Shown piece after piece: positions 25,856-34,542 of a DNA stretch of 64,000 nucleotides (positions within the stretch are counted from its first letter, which is position 1; each line of letters begins with the position of its first letter). Source of the stretch: Turicibacter sp. (GTDB taxonomy: Bacteria > Bacillota_I > Bacilli_A > MOL361 > Turicibacteraceae). A program made the position numbers and the translations under genes. A model generated the notes under the pieces. It did not search any database, was not told the origin of the DNA, and worked only from the letters and a program-made list of their open reading frames with translations. Location: NCBI GenBank assembly GCA_009787345.1, contig WRGF01000220.1:1-64000 (forward strand), in the 5' to 3' direction.

Positions 25856-26752
25856 TTATCGCCCGAAAACCTGTGTCGCTAAGACACGGCCTGAACTTGA
25901 AGTTTGGATACCGACACCCAACAGGCCAAAATTAGCAGACAAGATGTTAGCGCGGTGGCCTGGGCTGTTCATCCAACCTTGGACGATGGCTTGGGCAGTT
26001 GCTTGGGCGCTGCCCATATTAGTAAAGTTGGCAATATTTTCACCCCAAGCGGAGCCCTTCCATCCCCTACCGCGAAGCCAATCATGAGTAGTGGTTCCAT
26101 CAGGGGCATTGTGGCTGAAGTAGCCAAGGTTTGCCATGTGGACTGATTTTTCCTGGGCGACAGCTTTTAAAGTACCATCATTTGAAAAGGTACCCATGCC
26201 ATTGTTTGCCCGCTCTTGATTGGTCAAATCAAAGACGATGGCTGCTACTTGCTGATCAAAACTGCCTGTTGATGGGGCTTCTGGAGCTGGTACAACTGGT
26301 GCTGGGGCCTCAGGGGTTGGCGCAACTGGTCTTACTGGAGCCGGTGCAGCTGGTTTTTCCTCTTTTGGCGCCGGTGCAGCTGGATTTTCCTCTTTTGGCG
26401 CTGTTGGCACCGGTTGGGATTGCTTTGGTGTTGATGGTGTAGAGGGGGTGGAATTTTCTTCTTTTGCAGCTCCTTGTCCCGATGCATCGGACACATCGAT
26501 TCCGGCAACAGCTTTTCCTGCTGCATCTGTGGCATCTTCCGAAACGTCAATGTCCATTGCGAAGGCTTCCATTTCAGCCAGGGATTCCTCCACGCCATCG
26601 GTTTTAGCATCAAATCCCAAAGCCTCTTGGGCTAATGCCGCTGTTTCGGTTTCATTTTCGGGCGCTTTGAAACATGCACCTAATATAGTGGAAGAAATTA
26701 AACCAGTTGCTGCTAGCAAAATCTTGCCATAACGCTTATCACTGAATAACAT
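25856..26752 (-). CDS. CAP-domain (SCP/PR-1-like) lipoprotein
   Basis: 298-residue exported lipoprotein. The lipobox STILGAC predicts lipidation at Cys27. An acidic linker (30-100) and a Pro/Ala/Lys/Glu-rich, wall-spanning stretch with repeats (APKEENPAAPAPKEEKPAAP) lead to a C-terminal CAP domain (about 170-298). This has the usual motifs LTNQERANNG, KSVHMANLGYFSH, AWGENIANF and MNSPGHRANILS. Bacterial CAP proteins of this group are secreted and their biochemical role is poorly known; binding of wall, lipid or metal ligands is proposed. The SD GGAGGTTAGAGA fits ATG 26752. Single gene. Confidence 0.9.
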   Translation of the reverse strand: MLFSDKRYGKILLAATGLISSTILGACFKAPENETETAALAQEALGFDAKTDGVEESLAEMEAFAMDIDVSEDATDAAGKAVAGIDVSDASGQGAAKEENSTPSTPSTPKQSQPVPTAPKEENPAAPAPKEEKPAAPAPVRPVAPTPEAPAPVVPAPEAPSTGSFDQQVAAIVFDLTNQERANNGMGTFSNDGTLKAVAQEKSVHMANLGYFSHNAPDGTTTHDWLRGRGWKGSAWGENIANFTNMGSAQATAQAIVQGWMNSPGHRANILSANFGLLGVGIQTSSSGRVLATQVFGR

Positions 26753-26920
26753 TCTCTAACCTCCAAATTAAAAGTATATACTTATTATACATGGATTATA
26801 CATTTTTTCAATGGATTTAGCGAATTATTTTCGCATTTCGAAGGTCTAAATGAGATAAATTGTCAAATATGGTTATTATTTCTTGGTATTACTCCACTTA
26901 TTAGGAGGTGCAGGAATAGA

Positions 26921-27064
26921 ATGGATTATTTGCCAGAGGCTTCTGCTAACCCCTTTAACTTGTTGGCAACTGGCTTACAGGCGGCTATAGGCCTAAAAAG
27001 GCACGGGAAACCAAATACGAGGCGCCAAGGAGGAGGGAACGGTCGGATAAGGTGGAGGCCCTGA
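26921..27064 (+). other. possible 47-codon ORF with a strong SD, overlapping the end of xylR
   Basis: TTAGGAGGTG is followed after eight bases by ATG GAT TAT. The frame starts MDYLPEASANPFNLLATGLQ and continues into sequence antisense to the 3' end of xylR, where it reads as meaningless basic residues. The first 24 codons look like genuine coding DNA, so this may be the truncated head of a gene lost on the plus strand, or chance. I recognise no family. Confidence 0.25.
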
Positions 27065-28115
27065 TTTTGATCCGTTCATTCAGGCGGTACTTGATTTCAT
27101 CGTTAACCTGCTCCATCATGCCGCCCACTTGGCTGGTCAGCTTGGAATTGAGGATGATGACCTCCGGATTAAAGCTGGTAATCAGGTTGTTAAGGCCGAT
27201 GGCGATGTATTTGACAAATTCCTTTAGGGCAGTTATAGCCGCGGGATGACCGGATTCATAATCGTTTAAAAACCGCTCAAAACTGATGTCCTCTTCCTCG
27301 CAGTGCTGCCCATACGTATAAAGTATCCTGTATTCGCTGGCATAAAGCTCCAAACAGCCAGCGTTTCCACACGAGCAGCGGAGCCCATCAGGGACGGCAA
27401 TGACGTGGCCAATCTCCCCTGCAAACCCATTCGCCCCCTTATAAAGCTGGTCATTAAGGATAATCCCGGCCCCGATGCCATATTTGATGTTCAGGCAAAT
27501 CAGGTTAGGGCTTGAAATGCTGTATTTGTATTCGCCAATGGCGGAAAGGTTAGCCTCGTTTTCCAAAAAGACCTGAACCCCCCACTTCTTTTCAAGCCCT
27601 TTTTTTAGGTCCATGCTATCAAAACTGTAAAATGGCGAGAATAGCAACTGGTTGTCATCCACAATGCCATGAAGGCCGATGCAGATGCCCACTAAGCCAT
27701 AAGGCGTCCCCTTAAGGATGATAGCCGCATTGCCAATTTCATCATCGATGAGTTGTTTCGCAGTCCCTACCGAGTGGACGTAACTGATGAGCCGTTTTTC
27801 CATGACCGTTTCACCATTTAAGTAAGAAAACATGAAGGAGGTATATTTGGGCCCGAGGTCGATGCTTAAAGTCACGCCTGCCCGGTCATTCAACTTGACC
27901 ATGATTGGCTTTCGCCCCCCACTGCTCTCGCCACTGCCAACTTCCAGGACGAACTTTTTTTCAAGGAGGGCCGACACGATGGAAGAAATCGTTGCTTTAT
28001 TCAGCTTGGTCTCTTTGGCAAGGTCTGCCCTTGAAATGAGTTCTTTATCAATAATGGTCTGAAGCACCAGTTTTTCATTCATTTCCCTAATCAAGTAACG
28101 GTCTGTTACCATCAT
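26985..28115 (-). CDS. xylR: ROK-family xylose repressor
   Basis: 376-residue transcriptional repressor of the ROK family. It has an N-terminal winged helix (about 10-70: ISRADLAKETKLNKATISSI) and a sugar-kinase-like domain with the ROK zinc motif CSCGNAGCLELYAS and the glucokinase-type GIGAGIILN segment. By family and by proximity to transaldolase, transketolase and xylAB it should be XylR, released from DNA by xylose. Palindromes like XylR operators (TAGTTTGnnnnnCAAACTA type) occur at 43.75 and 48.65 kb before the alpha-glucuronidase regulator and the second importer. The ATG at 28115 follows AGGGGTGATAAA. It could also respond to a xylo-oligosaccharide or uronide. Confidence 0.85.
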   Translation of the reverse strand: MMVTDRYLIREMNEKLVLQTIIDKELISRADLAKETKLNKATISSIVSALLEKKFVLEVGSGESSGGRKPIMVKLNDRAGVTLSIDLGPKYTSFMFSYLNGETVMEKRLISYVHSVGTAKQLIDDEIGNAAIILKGTPYGLVGICIGLHGIVDDNQLLFSPFYSFDSMDLKKGLEKKWGVQVFLENEANLSAIGEYKYSISSPNLICLNIKYGIGAGIILNDQLYKGANGFAGEIGHVIAVPDGLRCSCGNAGCLELYASEYRILYTYGQHCEEEDISFERFLNDYESGHPAAITALKEFVKYIAIGLNNLITSFNPEVIILNSKLTSQVGGMMEQVNDEIKYRLNERIKIRASTLSDRSLLLGASYLVSRAFLGL

Positions 28116-28162
28116 TTTATCACCCCTAAATTATAAAGCGCTATCTTAGTTGTTTTTAGAAA

Positions 28163-28191
28163 AAGGGAGCCTCGTGCGCCGAGGCTCCCTT
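28163..28191 (-). terminator. terminator of the transaldolase gene
   Basis: AAGGGAGCCTCG paired with CGAGGCTCCCTT, followed by TTTTTCT on the minus strand; it separates the pentose phosphate genes from xylR. Confidence 0.92.
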
Positions 28192-28212
28192 AACTTATTG
28201 GGTTTTTATTGA

Positions 28213-28857
28213 TTAAGCGGATAAACCTTCCCAGTCTTTAAGGAAACGCTCAATCCCTGAAGTTGTAAGTGGGTGGCTGATCATTTGAGTGATGACATTG
28301 TAAGGGATAGTTGCAATGTGGGAACCGGCTTTAGCAACTTGTACCACGTGCATAGGGTGGCGAACAGATGCAGAGATGATTTCAGTCGTGATTCCGTGAG
28401 TGTTGAAGATTTCAACGATGTCTTGGATTAAAGTCACGCCATCTTGGCTTAAGTCGTCAACGCGCCCTAAGAATGGGGAAACATAAGTAGCACCAGCACG
28501 TGCACAAAGAAGTGCTTGTGTAGGCGTGAAGATTAAAGTCAAGTTCGTTTTGATTCCCATAGCAGTCAATTGCTTAGTAGCTTTTAAGCCTTCTGCACAC
28601 ATAGGGATTTTGATAACGATGTTCGGGTGGATTTTTACTAATTCCTTAGCTTCTTCAACCATTTTTTCAGCATCTAAAGAGATAACCTCAGCAGAGATTG
28701 GCCCGTCAACGATGTTAGTGATTTCAGTAACAACCTCTTCAAAGTTGCGTCCTTCTTTAGCGATCAAAGATGGGTTAGTCGTTACACCGCAGATAACCCC
28801 TAGGTCATTAGCAGCTTGGATTTCGGAAACGTTAGCAGTATCGATGAAAATTTTCAT
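28213..28857 (-). CDS. transaldolase of the TalC/FSA type
   Basis: 214-residue small transaldolase. It begins [20 protein letters not shown] and has [13 protein letters not shown] and the Schiff-base Lys83 in [15 protein letters not shown]. Small members act either as transaldolase or as fructose-6-phosphate aldolase. Here, next to split transketolase and xylAB, the transaldolase role in the non-oxidative pentose phosphate pathway is the likely one. Start 28857 is chosen because GGGAGAGA lies just upstream and MKIFIDTA is the family N-terminus. It is the last gene of the tkt unit. Confidence 0.93.
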   Translation of the reverse strand: MKIFIDTANVSEIQAANDLGVICGVTTNPSLIAKEGRNFEEVVTEITNIVDGPISAEVISLDAEKMVEEAKELVKIHPNIVIKIPMCAEGLKATKQLTAMGIKTNLTLIFTPTQALLCARAGATYVSPFLGRVDDLSQDGVTLIQDIVEIFNTHGITTEIISASVRHPMHVVQVAKAGSHIATIPYNVITQMISHPLTTSGIERFLKDWEGLSA

Positions 28858-29046
28858 ATTATTCTCTCCCTTTTCATTCAATCCCCCTCAGGGGCGATTG
28901 TATATGCTGATATTTTATAATTTGGTAGGTTAGAGGGTTAAATCTTCGATAAAACCCTCAACCTAAGCGTTTGCTTTTAGAAGTGTACGATTCAAACCCT
29001 TCCCCAATTTTCATCTCAGAAGGGGGAAGTGGTTTTCTTGCCGCTT

Positions 29047-29970
29047 CTATAACTGCTCTTTTACCATTTTAACGATGTTTGCTGGTGTTAAACCGAATTT
29101 TTCTAGTAGGTCAGCTGGCGTCCCAGACTCACCAAAAACGTCGTTCATCCCTAGTTTTACAACTTTTGTCGGGTAAGTTTCAGACGTTACGGAAGCAACG
29201 ATTGAACCTAATCCACCGATAATGGAATGCTCTTCGCAAGTTAGGATGAATTTCGTTTCGCGGGCAGCTTTTTCGATGATGGTGCGGTCGATTGGCTTGA
29301 TGGTTGGCATGTGGATCACGCGGACGTTGATGCCTTCCTCGCGAAGCTGGTTCGCAGCAGTGCGTGCCATAGCTGTCATTAAACCAGTAGCAATGATTGT
29401 AGCATCAGATCCTTCAGTGATCTGAACCCCTTTGCCAAATTGGTACTCATAGGATTCATCGAAGATATCTTCTGCATTCAAACGGCCCAAACGGATGTAG
29501 CAAGGCCCAACATGCTCAGCTGCATATTTGATGACCTGCTCAGTTTCACGTGCGTCAGCTGGAACGAAAACGCTCATGTTAGGCAGGGAGTTCATCAAAG
29601 CGATGTCCTCAACAGACTGGTGGGACCCACCATCTTCACCAACTGTGATACCTGAGTGTGTTGCCGCTACTTTAACGTTAAGCTTAGGGTAGCAGATGGA
29701 GTTGCGGATAACTTCGAATGCACGCCCAGTTGCGAATACTGCAAAAGTGGAAGCGAATGGGATTTTCCCGTAGTTGGCAAGGCCAGCAGAAATTCCCATC
29801 AAGTTTTGCTCTGCAATCCCGACGTTGATGAAACGGTCGGAGAATTCTTTTGCAAAGTCAGCTGTTTTTGTTGATTTGGATAAGTCCGCATCAAGTACGA
29901 CTACATTTTTATTTTGAGCCCCTAGTTCAACTAGTGCTTTACCGTATGCTTCACGTGTTGCTAAACCCAT
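29047..29970 (-). CDS. transketolase, C-terminal subunit
   Basis: 307-residue protein equal to the pyrimidine-binding and C-terminal domains of transketolase, in split form. Typical stretches are NVVVLDADLSKST, FINVGIAEQNLMGISAGLA, VAATHSGITVGEDGGSHQSV and the C-terminal ILTCEEHSIIGGLGS. It pairs with the N-terminal subunit encoded just upstream; stop and start overlap (TAATG), which would give equimolar synthesis. It moves two-carbon units among pentose phosphates made from xylulose-5-phosphate. Confidence 0.95.
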   Translation of the reverse strand: MGLATREAYGKALVELGAQNKNVVVLDADLSKSTKTADFAKEFSDRFINVGIAEQNLMGISAGLANYGKIPFASTFAVFATGRAFEVIRNSICYPKLNVKVAATHSGITVGEDGGSHQSVEDIALMNSLPNMSVFVPADARETEQVIKYAAEHVGPCYIRLGRLNAEDIFDESYEYQFGKGVQITEGSDATIIATGLMTAMARTAANQLREEGINVRVIHMPTIKPIDRTIIEKAARETKFILTCEEHSIIGGLGSIVASVTSETYPTKVVKLGMNDVFGESGTPADLLEKFGLTPANIVKMVKEQL

Positions 29971-30788
29971 TATGCGGTCACCTCCTGGGATAATTCTTCG
30001 ATTGCTTTTGCCAAGTCATCTGCACTTGGTGCTGTACCATGCCATGCCGGGCTGTTTTCCATGAAAGAAACTCCGCGTCCTTTGATTGTTTTGCAAAGGA
30101 CTGCTGTTGGCTTTCCTTTAGTTTCACGGGCATTGTTCAGGGAAGCTTCAATCGCCTCGTAAGAGTGTCCGTCAATAGAGTGTGTGTTGAATCCGAAAGC
30201 GTTAAGTTTAGCTTCGATGTCGCCAAGGTCCATAACGTCTTCGTTCTTGCCATCGATTTGAAGGCCATTGTTGTCGATGAATACAACCAGGTTATCTAAT
30301 TTGTAATGGGCAGCTGACATTAAAGCTTCCCATACTAAACCTTCTTGCATTTCCCCATCGCCAAGCAATGTGTAAACGCGGGAAGTGGAACCATCAAGTT
30401 TTGATCCTAGCGCAAGACCCACGGCATTGGAAACACCTTGTCCAAGGGATCCAGTAGAAACGTCAACGCCTTCTACTTTTTTGCTGTCCGGGTGTCCCTG
30501 AAGTGGGGAACCGATTTTACGAAGGGTTGGAAGGATGTCTTCAGAAATGAAGCCACGTTCTGCCAAAGCTGCGTAAAGTACCGGTGCTGCGTGCCCTTTG
30601 GACAGGACGAAGCGGTCACGGTTAGGGTTTTTCGCATCAGCTGGGTCCACGTTCATTTCCTTAAAGTAAAGGTAAGTCAGGATTTCTGCTGCTGATAACG
30701 ATCCGCCAGGATGCCCTGATTTGGATTCGTGGATCATGCGTACGATGTTTTTACGTACATTGTTTGCGGCAATCTGTAAGTTTTCCAT
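29970..30788 (-). CDS. transketolase, N-terminal subunit
   Basis: 272-residue thiamine-diphosphate-binding half of a split transketolase. Visible motifs are HESKSGHPGGSLSAAEILTY, RDRFVLSKGHAAPVLYAAL, and the ThDP/Mg motif GDGEMQEGLVWEAL ... VVFIDNNGLQ. It forms the active enzyme with the C-terminal subunit of the next gene. SD GAGGAGTG precedes ATG. A leader of about 130 bases with nested inverted repeats separates it from its promoter, so post-initiation control is possible. Split transketolases are frequent in Firmicutes sugar operons. Confidence 0.95.
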   Translation of the reverse strand: MENLQIAANNVRKNIVRMIHESKSGHPGGSLSAAEILTYLYFKEMNVDPADAKNPNRDRFVLSKGHAAPVLYAALAERGFISEDILPTLRKIGSPLQGHPDSKKVEGVDVSTGSLGQGVSNAVGLALGSKLDGSTSRVYTLLGDGEMQEGLVWEALMSAAHYKLDNLVVFIDNNGLQIDGKNEDVMDLGDIEAKLNAFGFNTHSIDGHSYEAIEASLNNARETKGKPTAVLCKTIKGRGVSFMENSPAWHGTAPSADDLAKAIEELSQEVTA

Positions 30789-30811
30789 GGTTCACTCCTC
30801 AAATTTAATCT

Positions 30812-30934
30812 GGCAACCTGCTGGTGTAGCCCACCAGCGGATTTCCATTTTAACTTTTTTTATTCCATTATCACGGGTTGCCTGACGTATAAATGACACG
30901 TCTGCAAACCGCTCAAACTTTTTACATTATAGCA
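30812..30934 (-). promoter_or_regulatory. transketolase promoter, operator-like palindrome and structured leader
   Basis: Minus strand: an extended -10 TGCTATAAT (30926-30934). Just downstream is a 19-bp element with perfect arms, GACGT...ACGTC (30884-30902). Then GGCAACC (30876-30882) can pair with GGTTGCC (30812-30818), enclosing the hairpin GCTGGTG/CACCAGC (30820-30838), which ends shortly before the SD. It could be a stabiliser, an attenuator or a protein-binding leader. Confidence 0.5.
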
Positions 30935-31009
30935 CAACCGCCCCAAAAAATCTTGTCGTTTCATGACTTAATTTTGTGAAGCTGAATTGTAAGCGATAAT
31001 TACTTTCCT

Positions 31010-32578
31010 TTATGCTGATTCCTTTTCAGAAACTTCAACTTCAAGGTCCGTGCTGATTTTGTTCACGACTGATTTTTTCACATCGCGAAGGGGTGCCAAT
31101 TGCTCGTTTAACGATTTGGTTGCCGCATAAACTTGTGTGTATACTTGGTAAGCCGCCTCGTAAAGGGCAACATTTTCAGGGATTGGCGTGAATTCCTTTT
31201 CGTAACCGATGAACGTTTCGATGCAGGCTTCGTAAGAGTCAAACCATTTGCAACCCATGGCAGCAATAATGGCAGAACCTAAGGCTGGGCCTTGCTCGGA
31301 AGTCAGTTTGATGACCGTTGCGTTGAATACGTCAGCCTGGATTTGAAGCCAGTCCTCGTTTTTCGCGCCGCCACCGATGGAGATGATTTTGTTGATTTGC
31401 TTGTTCCCTGCGGTACGCATAAGCTCTAAAGCATCGCGTAAAGAGAAGGTAATCCCCTCAAGCACGGCACGGGCAAAGTGGTCGAAACCATGGGTCCCTG
31501 ACATCCCGATGAACGACCCACGAATTTGGGCGTCAGCGTGCGGGAAACGTTCCCCTACGATGTAAGGAGTGAAAATCAAGCCATTTGAACCAGGTACAAT
31601 TGAGCCAACATTGGCTAGCATATCGGCAAAAGACTTATCCTTGGCAAAAGTTTCCTTGAACCAGTTCAGGGAATTACCAGCAGCAAGGGTTACCCCCATC
31701 AAATAATAGCTGTTGGGCTTTGCGTGGCTGTGGTACTGGAGTTTCAGGCCGAAGTCCTGGTTGCCAGTCGCTTCAAATGCCGAGAACACACCGGAAGTCC
31801 CGATGGAACAAACCCCGATGCCGTCAGATACGTTACCAGCGCCAAGGGCACCCGCAGCGTTGTCCGCCCCACCAGCGAAAACTTTCGTTTCAGTGGATAA
31901 ACCAGTTGCTGCTGCGATGTCAGGAAGGATTGTCCCTACTTGGTCATCAGAACCGCAAAGTGGCGGGCAGATGGAGATGTCAAGGCCAAGCTTATCGCAA
32001 GCCGTCTGGCTCCAAGTGTTGGTTGTCAAGTCAAATAACAACGTACCGGACGCATCGGAGAACTCCATCATGCGGGCACCTGTCAAACGGTAGCTCAAGT
32101 AGTCTTTAGGAAGCAAGAACTGAGTGGCCTTCGCAAATGTTTCAGGCTCGTGCTCTTGGACCCAAAGGATTTTTGGAAGGGTGAAACCTTCTAAAGCCGG
32201 GTTTTTAACTAACGCCGTCAGTTCTTCGCCCATTACTTCTTTGATTTTTTGGCACTGTGCCGTTGTACGCACGTCGTTCCAAAGGATAGCTGGGCGAAGC
32301 GGTGTACCTGCTTCGTCAACTAATACTAGCCCGTGCATTTGGCCGGAAAAGCTTAATCCTTCGATATCTGCGGCATTTACTACACCTGAATCCATAATTT
32401 CTTTAATGGATTCGATAGTCCCAGTCACCCAATCCTCAGCATTTTGCTCAGAATATCCCGGAGCCGGATGGGACAATGGATACGGGCGGGTTGCTTCCCC
32501 TTTGATTTCACCTAATTGGTTAACCAGGATAACCTTAACGGCACTGGTACCCAGGTCAACGCCTAATACGTATTTCAT
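31010..32578 (-). CDS. xylB: xylulokinase
   Basis: 522-residue FGGY-family kinase that phosphorylates D-xylulose to D-xylulose-5-phosphate. Features: MKYVLGVDLGTSAVKVILVN, LSFSGQMHGLVLVDE, PAILWNDVRT, and the C-terminal ATP-site stretch ISIGGGAKNEDWLQIQADVF. The true start is ATG 32578 with SD AAAGGGGAA; upstream sequence in the same frame belongs to another gene. That gene, for a small membrane protein, overlaps by four bases (ATGA), so xylB translation is probably coupled to it. A terminator separates both from xylA. Confidence 0.95.
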   Translation of the reverse strand: MKYVLGVDLGTSAVKVILVNQLGEIKGEATRPYPLSHPAPGYSEQNAEDWVTGTIESIKEIMDSGVVNAADIEGLSFSGQMHGLVLVDEAGTPLRPAILWNDVRTTAQCQKIKEVMGEELTALVKNPALEGFTLPKILWVQEHEPETFAKATQFLLPKDYLSYRLTGARMMEFSDASGTLLFDLTTNTWSQTACDKLGLDISICPPLCGSDDQVGTILPDIAAATGLSTETKVFAGGADNAAGALGAGNVSDGIGVCSIGTSGVFSAFEATGNQDFGLKLQYHSHAKPNSYYLMGVTLAAGNSLNWFKETFAKDKSFADMLANVGSIVPGSNGLIFTPYIVGERFPHADAQIRGSFIGMSGTHGFDHFARAVLEGITFSLRDALELMRTAGNKQINKIISIGGGAKNEDWLQIQADVFNATVIKLTSEQGPALGSAIIAAMGCKWFDSYEACIETFIGYEKEFTPIPENVALYEAAYQVYTQVYAATKSLNEQLAPLRDVKKSVVNKISTDLEVEVSEKESA

Positions 32579-32886
32579 TTTGGATTCCCCTTTCTTTTTT
32601 TGCTTAAACCCCATTCGAGTAAATAACTCACTCCGACAAGTCCTAGTGGAATAAGGACAGGTATGTCTATTTCCACTAAGGTAAAAAGCGTATATAAACC
32701 TAATAAATACCTTGAGATGTGATAAGCTTTCCAACCTTCTTTAACCAAAACAATAATAAACAAAATAGTTGCTATCACAAAAATAATAAGTGATAGCCAG
32801 AGTCGAACTTGCATTTCACGGTGCCATAGAAATAGAATGAGTAATAAAATCATTACGCCGTTAAGAATCTTAATTACCCTATTCAT
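32575..32886 (-). CDS. small membrane protein in the xyl operon
   Basis: 103 residues with four hydrophobic segments (about 8-22, 29-48, 58-75 and 77-92) and a basic tail. No family is recognised; it vaguely resembles small YbaN/DUF-type helix bundles. It starts with SD AGGGGAG and ends in a four-base ATGA overlap with xylB, so it belongs to the xylulokinase transcript. A role in xylose uptake or as an accessory to a permease is a guess only. Confidence 0.7.
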   Translation of the reverse strand: MNRVIKILNGVMILLLILFLWHREMQVRLWLSLIIFVIATILFIIVLVKEGWKAYHISRYLLGLYTLFTLVEIDIPVLIPLGLVGVSYLLEWGLSKKRKGNPK

Positions 32887-32927
32887 TTCAAGTCTCCCCT
32901 GTTTGTTTCATTCTTTAAAAACTAAAA

Positions 32928-32959
32928 TCGGGCGCCTTGTTCTAAAACAAAGCGCCCGA
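32928..32959 (-). terminator. terminator or attenuator between xylA and xylB
   Basis: TCGGGCGC.TTGTT paired with AACAA.GCGCCCGA, followed on the minus strand by TTTTAGTTTTT. It lies 15 bases after xylA and would reduce read-through into the membrane-protein and xylB genes, setting xylA above xylB. Confidence 0.88.
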
Positions 32960-32974
32960 CAAGGTTATTTTGTA

Positions 32975-34396
32975 TTAAACAGCCTCTTGTGAAGTTTTAG
33001 CTAATAAATCAGCACCAGAGATTTTTTCGTTTAAGTGTTTGATGATTTCGTTGCTTTTTGGAGTAGAAGTCGGTTGGGAGTAGATGTACTCGTTCATGCG
33101 GACTTTAGTGTACTCTAAGTGGTCAGAAACAACTTTAAGTGTGTTGTTAGTTTTTGCGTACTCAGCTAAAGAAGCGAAAGTAGCCGTTCCGTCTAAGATC
33201 GTTTTACCGATTTCAGAGTTGTGGAATGTTGAGTAGCGGTTAGCTACGATATCTTCGAAGAATTTGTCTTCGATCAATTTAGCAGCAGCTTTGAACCCGC
33301 GTGCAAATGTATCCATACCAGCGATGTGAGCTAAGAATAGGTCTTCTAGGTCAGTTGAAGAACGACGTACTTTCGCATCGAAGTTAACTCCACCAGTTCC
33401 AAGTCCACCAGCTTTGATGATTTCGTAGCAAGCAAGTGTAACAGCAGTCAAGTCAGTTGGGAACTCATCTGTATCCCATCCGATCAATAGGTCACCTTGG
33501 TTGGCATCTAATGAACCTAACATGTCATGGCTTGCGGCAACACGGATTTCGTGATCGAATGTGTGCATTGCAAGAGTCGCATGGTTAGCTTCCAAGTTCA
33601 TTTTGAAGTGCTTGTCTAATCCGTAAGTTTTAAGGAATGCTACTACAGTTGCAGTATCGTAATCGTACTGGTGCTTAGTCGGCTCTTTCGGTTTTGGTTC
33701 AATTAGGAATTGTCCAGTGTATCCGATTTCTTGAGCGTAATTGATAGCCATCCAGTAGAATTTAGCAAGGTTGTCCATCTCTAATTTGTAATCCGTGTTT
33801 TGAAGGAATTCGTAACCTTCGCGCCCACCCCAGAATACGTAGTTTTCAGCGCCTAATTCTTTAGCGATTTCTAAGCCTTTTTTAACTTGTGCAGCAGCGT
33901 GAGCGTAAACGTCAGCGTTTGGAGAAGTTGCAGCACCATTCACGAAACGTGGATGAGAGAATGCATTTGAAGTGTTCCAAAGCAATTTGATTCCTGTACG
34001 TTCCATCTCAGATTTGAAGATAGCAACGATTTCATCAAGGTTGCGGTGGTATTCTTCGATTGAGTTGCCTTCAGGAGCAACGTCAAGGTCGTGGAATGCG
34101 AAGAATGGTACACCTAATTTTTCTAGGAATTCGAAGTTAGCATATGCTTTTTGACGAGCTTCTTCCATAGAATCTGTTGATTCCCAAGGACGAGTCATTG
34201 TCTTCATACCGAATGGGTCTTGTCCTTTTGCTCCGTCAGAAGCGAATGTGTGCCAGTAAGCAACAGCAAAGCGCATGTGCTCTGCCATCGTTTTCCCCAT
34301 TACAACTTCTTCTGGGTTGTAGTGGCGGTAAGCGAATGGGTTGTTTGATTCAACGCCTTCGAATTTGATTTTTCCAACTGTTGGGAAATAAGTCAT
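32975..34396 (-). CDS. xylA: xylose isomerase
   Basis: 473-residue class II xylose isomerase, converting D-xylose to D-xylulose. Recognisable regions are [13 protein letters not shown] (catalytic His and Asp), [35 protein letters not shown] and [16 protein letters not shown] (metal ligands). It is longer than the usual 440, with about 30 extra C-terminal residues. SD GAGGAGGG precedes ATG 34396. Its promoter carries a TTGWCTAGWC motif shared with the GH1 gene. The sequence is very well conserved and the codon choice suggests high expression. Confidence 0.97.
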   Translation of the reverse strand: MTYFPTVGKIKFEGVESNNPFAYRHYNPEEVVMGKTMAEHMRFAVAYWHTFASDGAKGQDPFGMKTMTRPWESTDSMEEARQKAYANFEFLEKLGVPFFAFHDLDVAPEGNSIEEYHRNLDEIVAIFKSEMERTGIKLLWNTSNAFSHPRFVNGAATSPNADVYAHAAAQVKKGLEIAKELGAENYVFWGGREGYEFLQNTDYKLEMDNLAKFYWMAINYAQEIGYTGQFLIEPKPKEPTKHQYDYDTATVVAFLKTYGLDKHFKMNLEANHATLAMHTFDHEIRVAASHDMLGSLDANQGDLLIGWDTDEFPTDLTAVTLACYEIIKAGGLGTGGVNFDAKVRRSSTDLEDLFLAHIAGMDTFARGFKAAAKLIEDKFFEDIVANRYSTFHNSEIGKTILDGTATFASLAEYAKTNNTLKVVSDHLEYTKVRMNEYIYSQPTSTPKSNEIIKHLNEKISGADLLAKTSQEAV

Positions 34397-34460
34397 GGGT
34401 AGTACCCTCCTCTAAGATCTCTCGTTTTTCATTAACTAGCACAACTCCCTGTGCCTCAAT

Positions 34461-34506
34461 GTAATAATAACACGATTCAGGGACTTTGTCTAGTCAATAA
34501 ACTAAG
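34461..34506 (-). promoter_or_regulatory. xylA promoter with GntR- and XylR-like half sites
   Basis: Minus strand: -35 TAGACA, a 17-base spacer, -10 TATTAT. The -35 is embedded in the near-palindrome TTGACTAGACAA (34486-34497), and CTTAGTTTA, a XylR-like half site, abuts it (34498-34506). The same TTGACTAGAC occurs over the -35 of the GH1 gene next to gntR. Confidence 0.55.
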
Positions 34507-34542
34507 TTTTTTTCGTTATTTTCGCCTTTTTTCGTAAAATGC

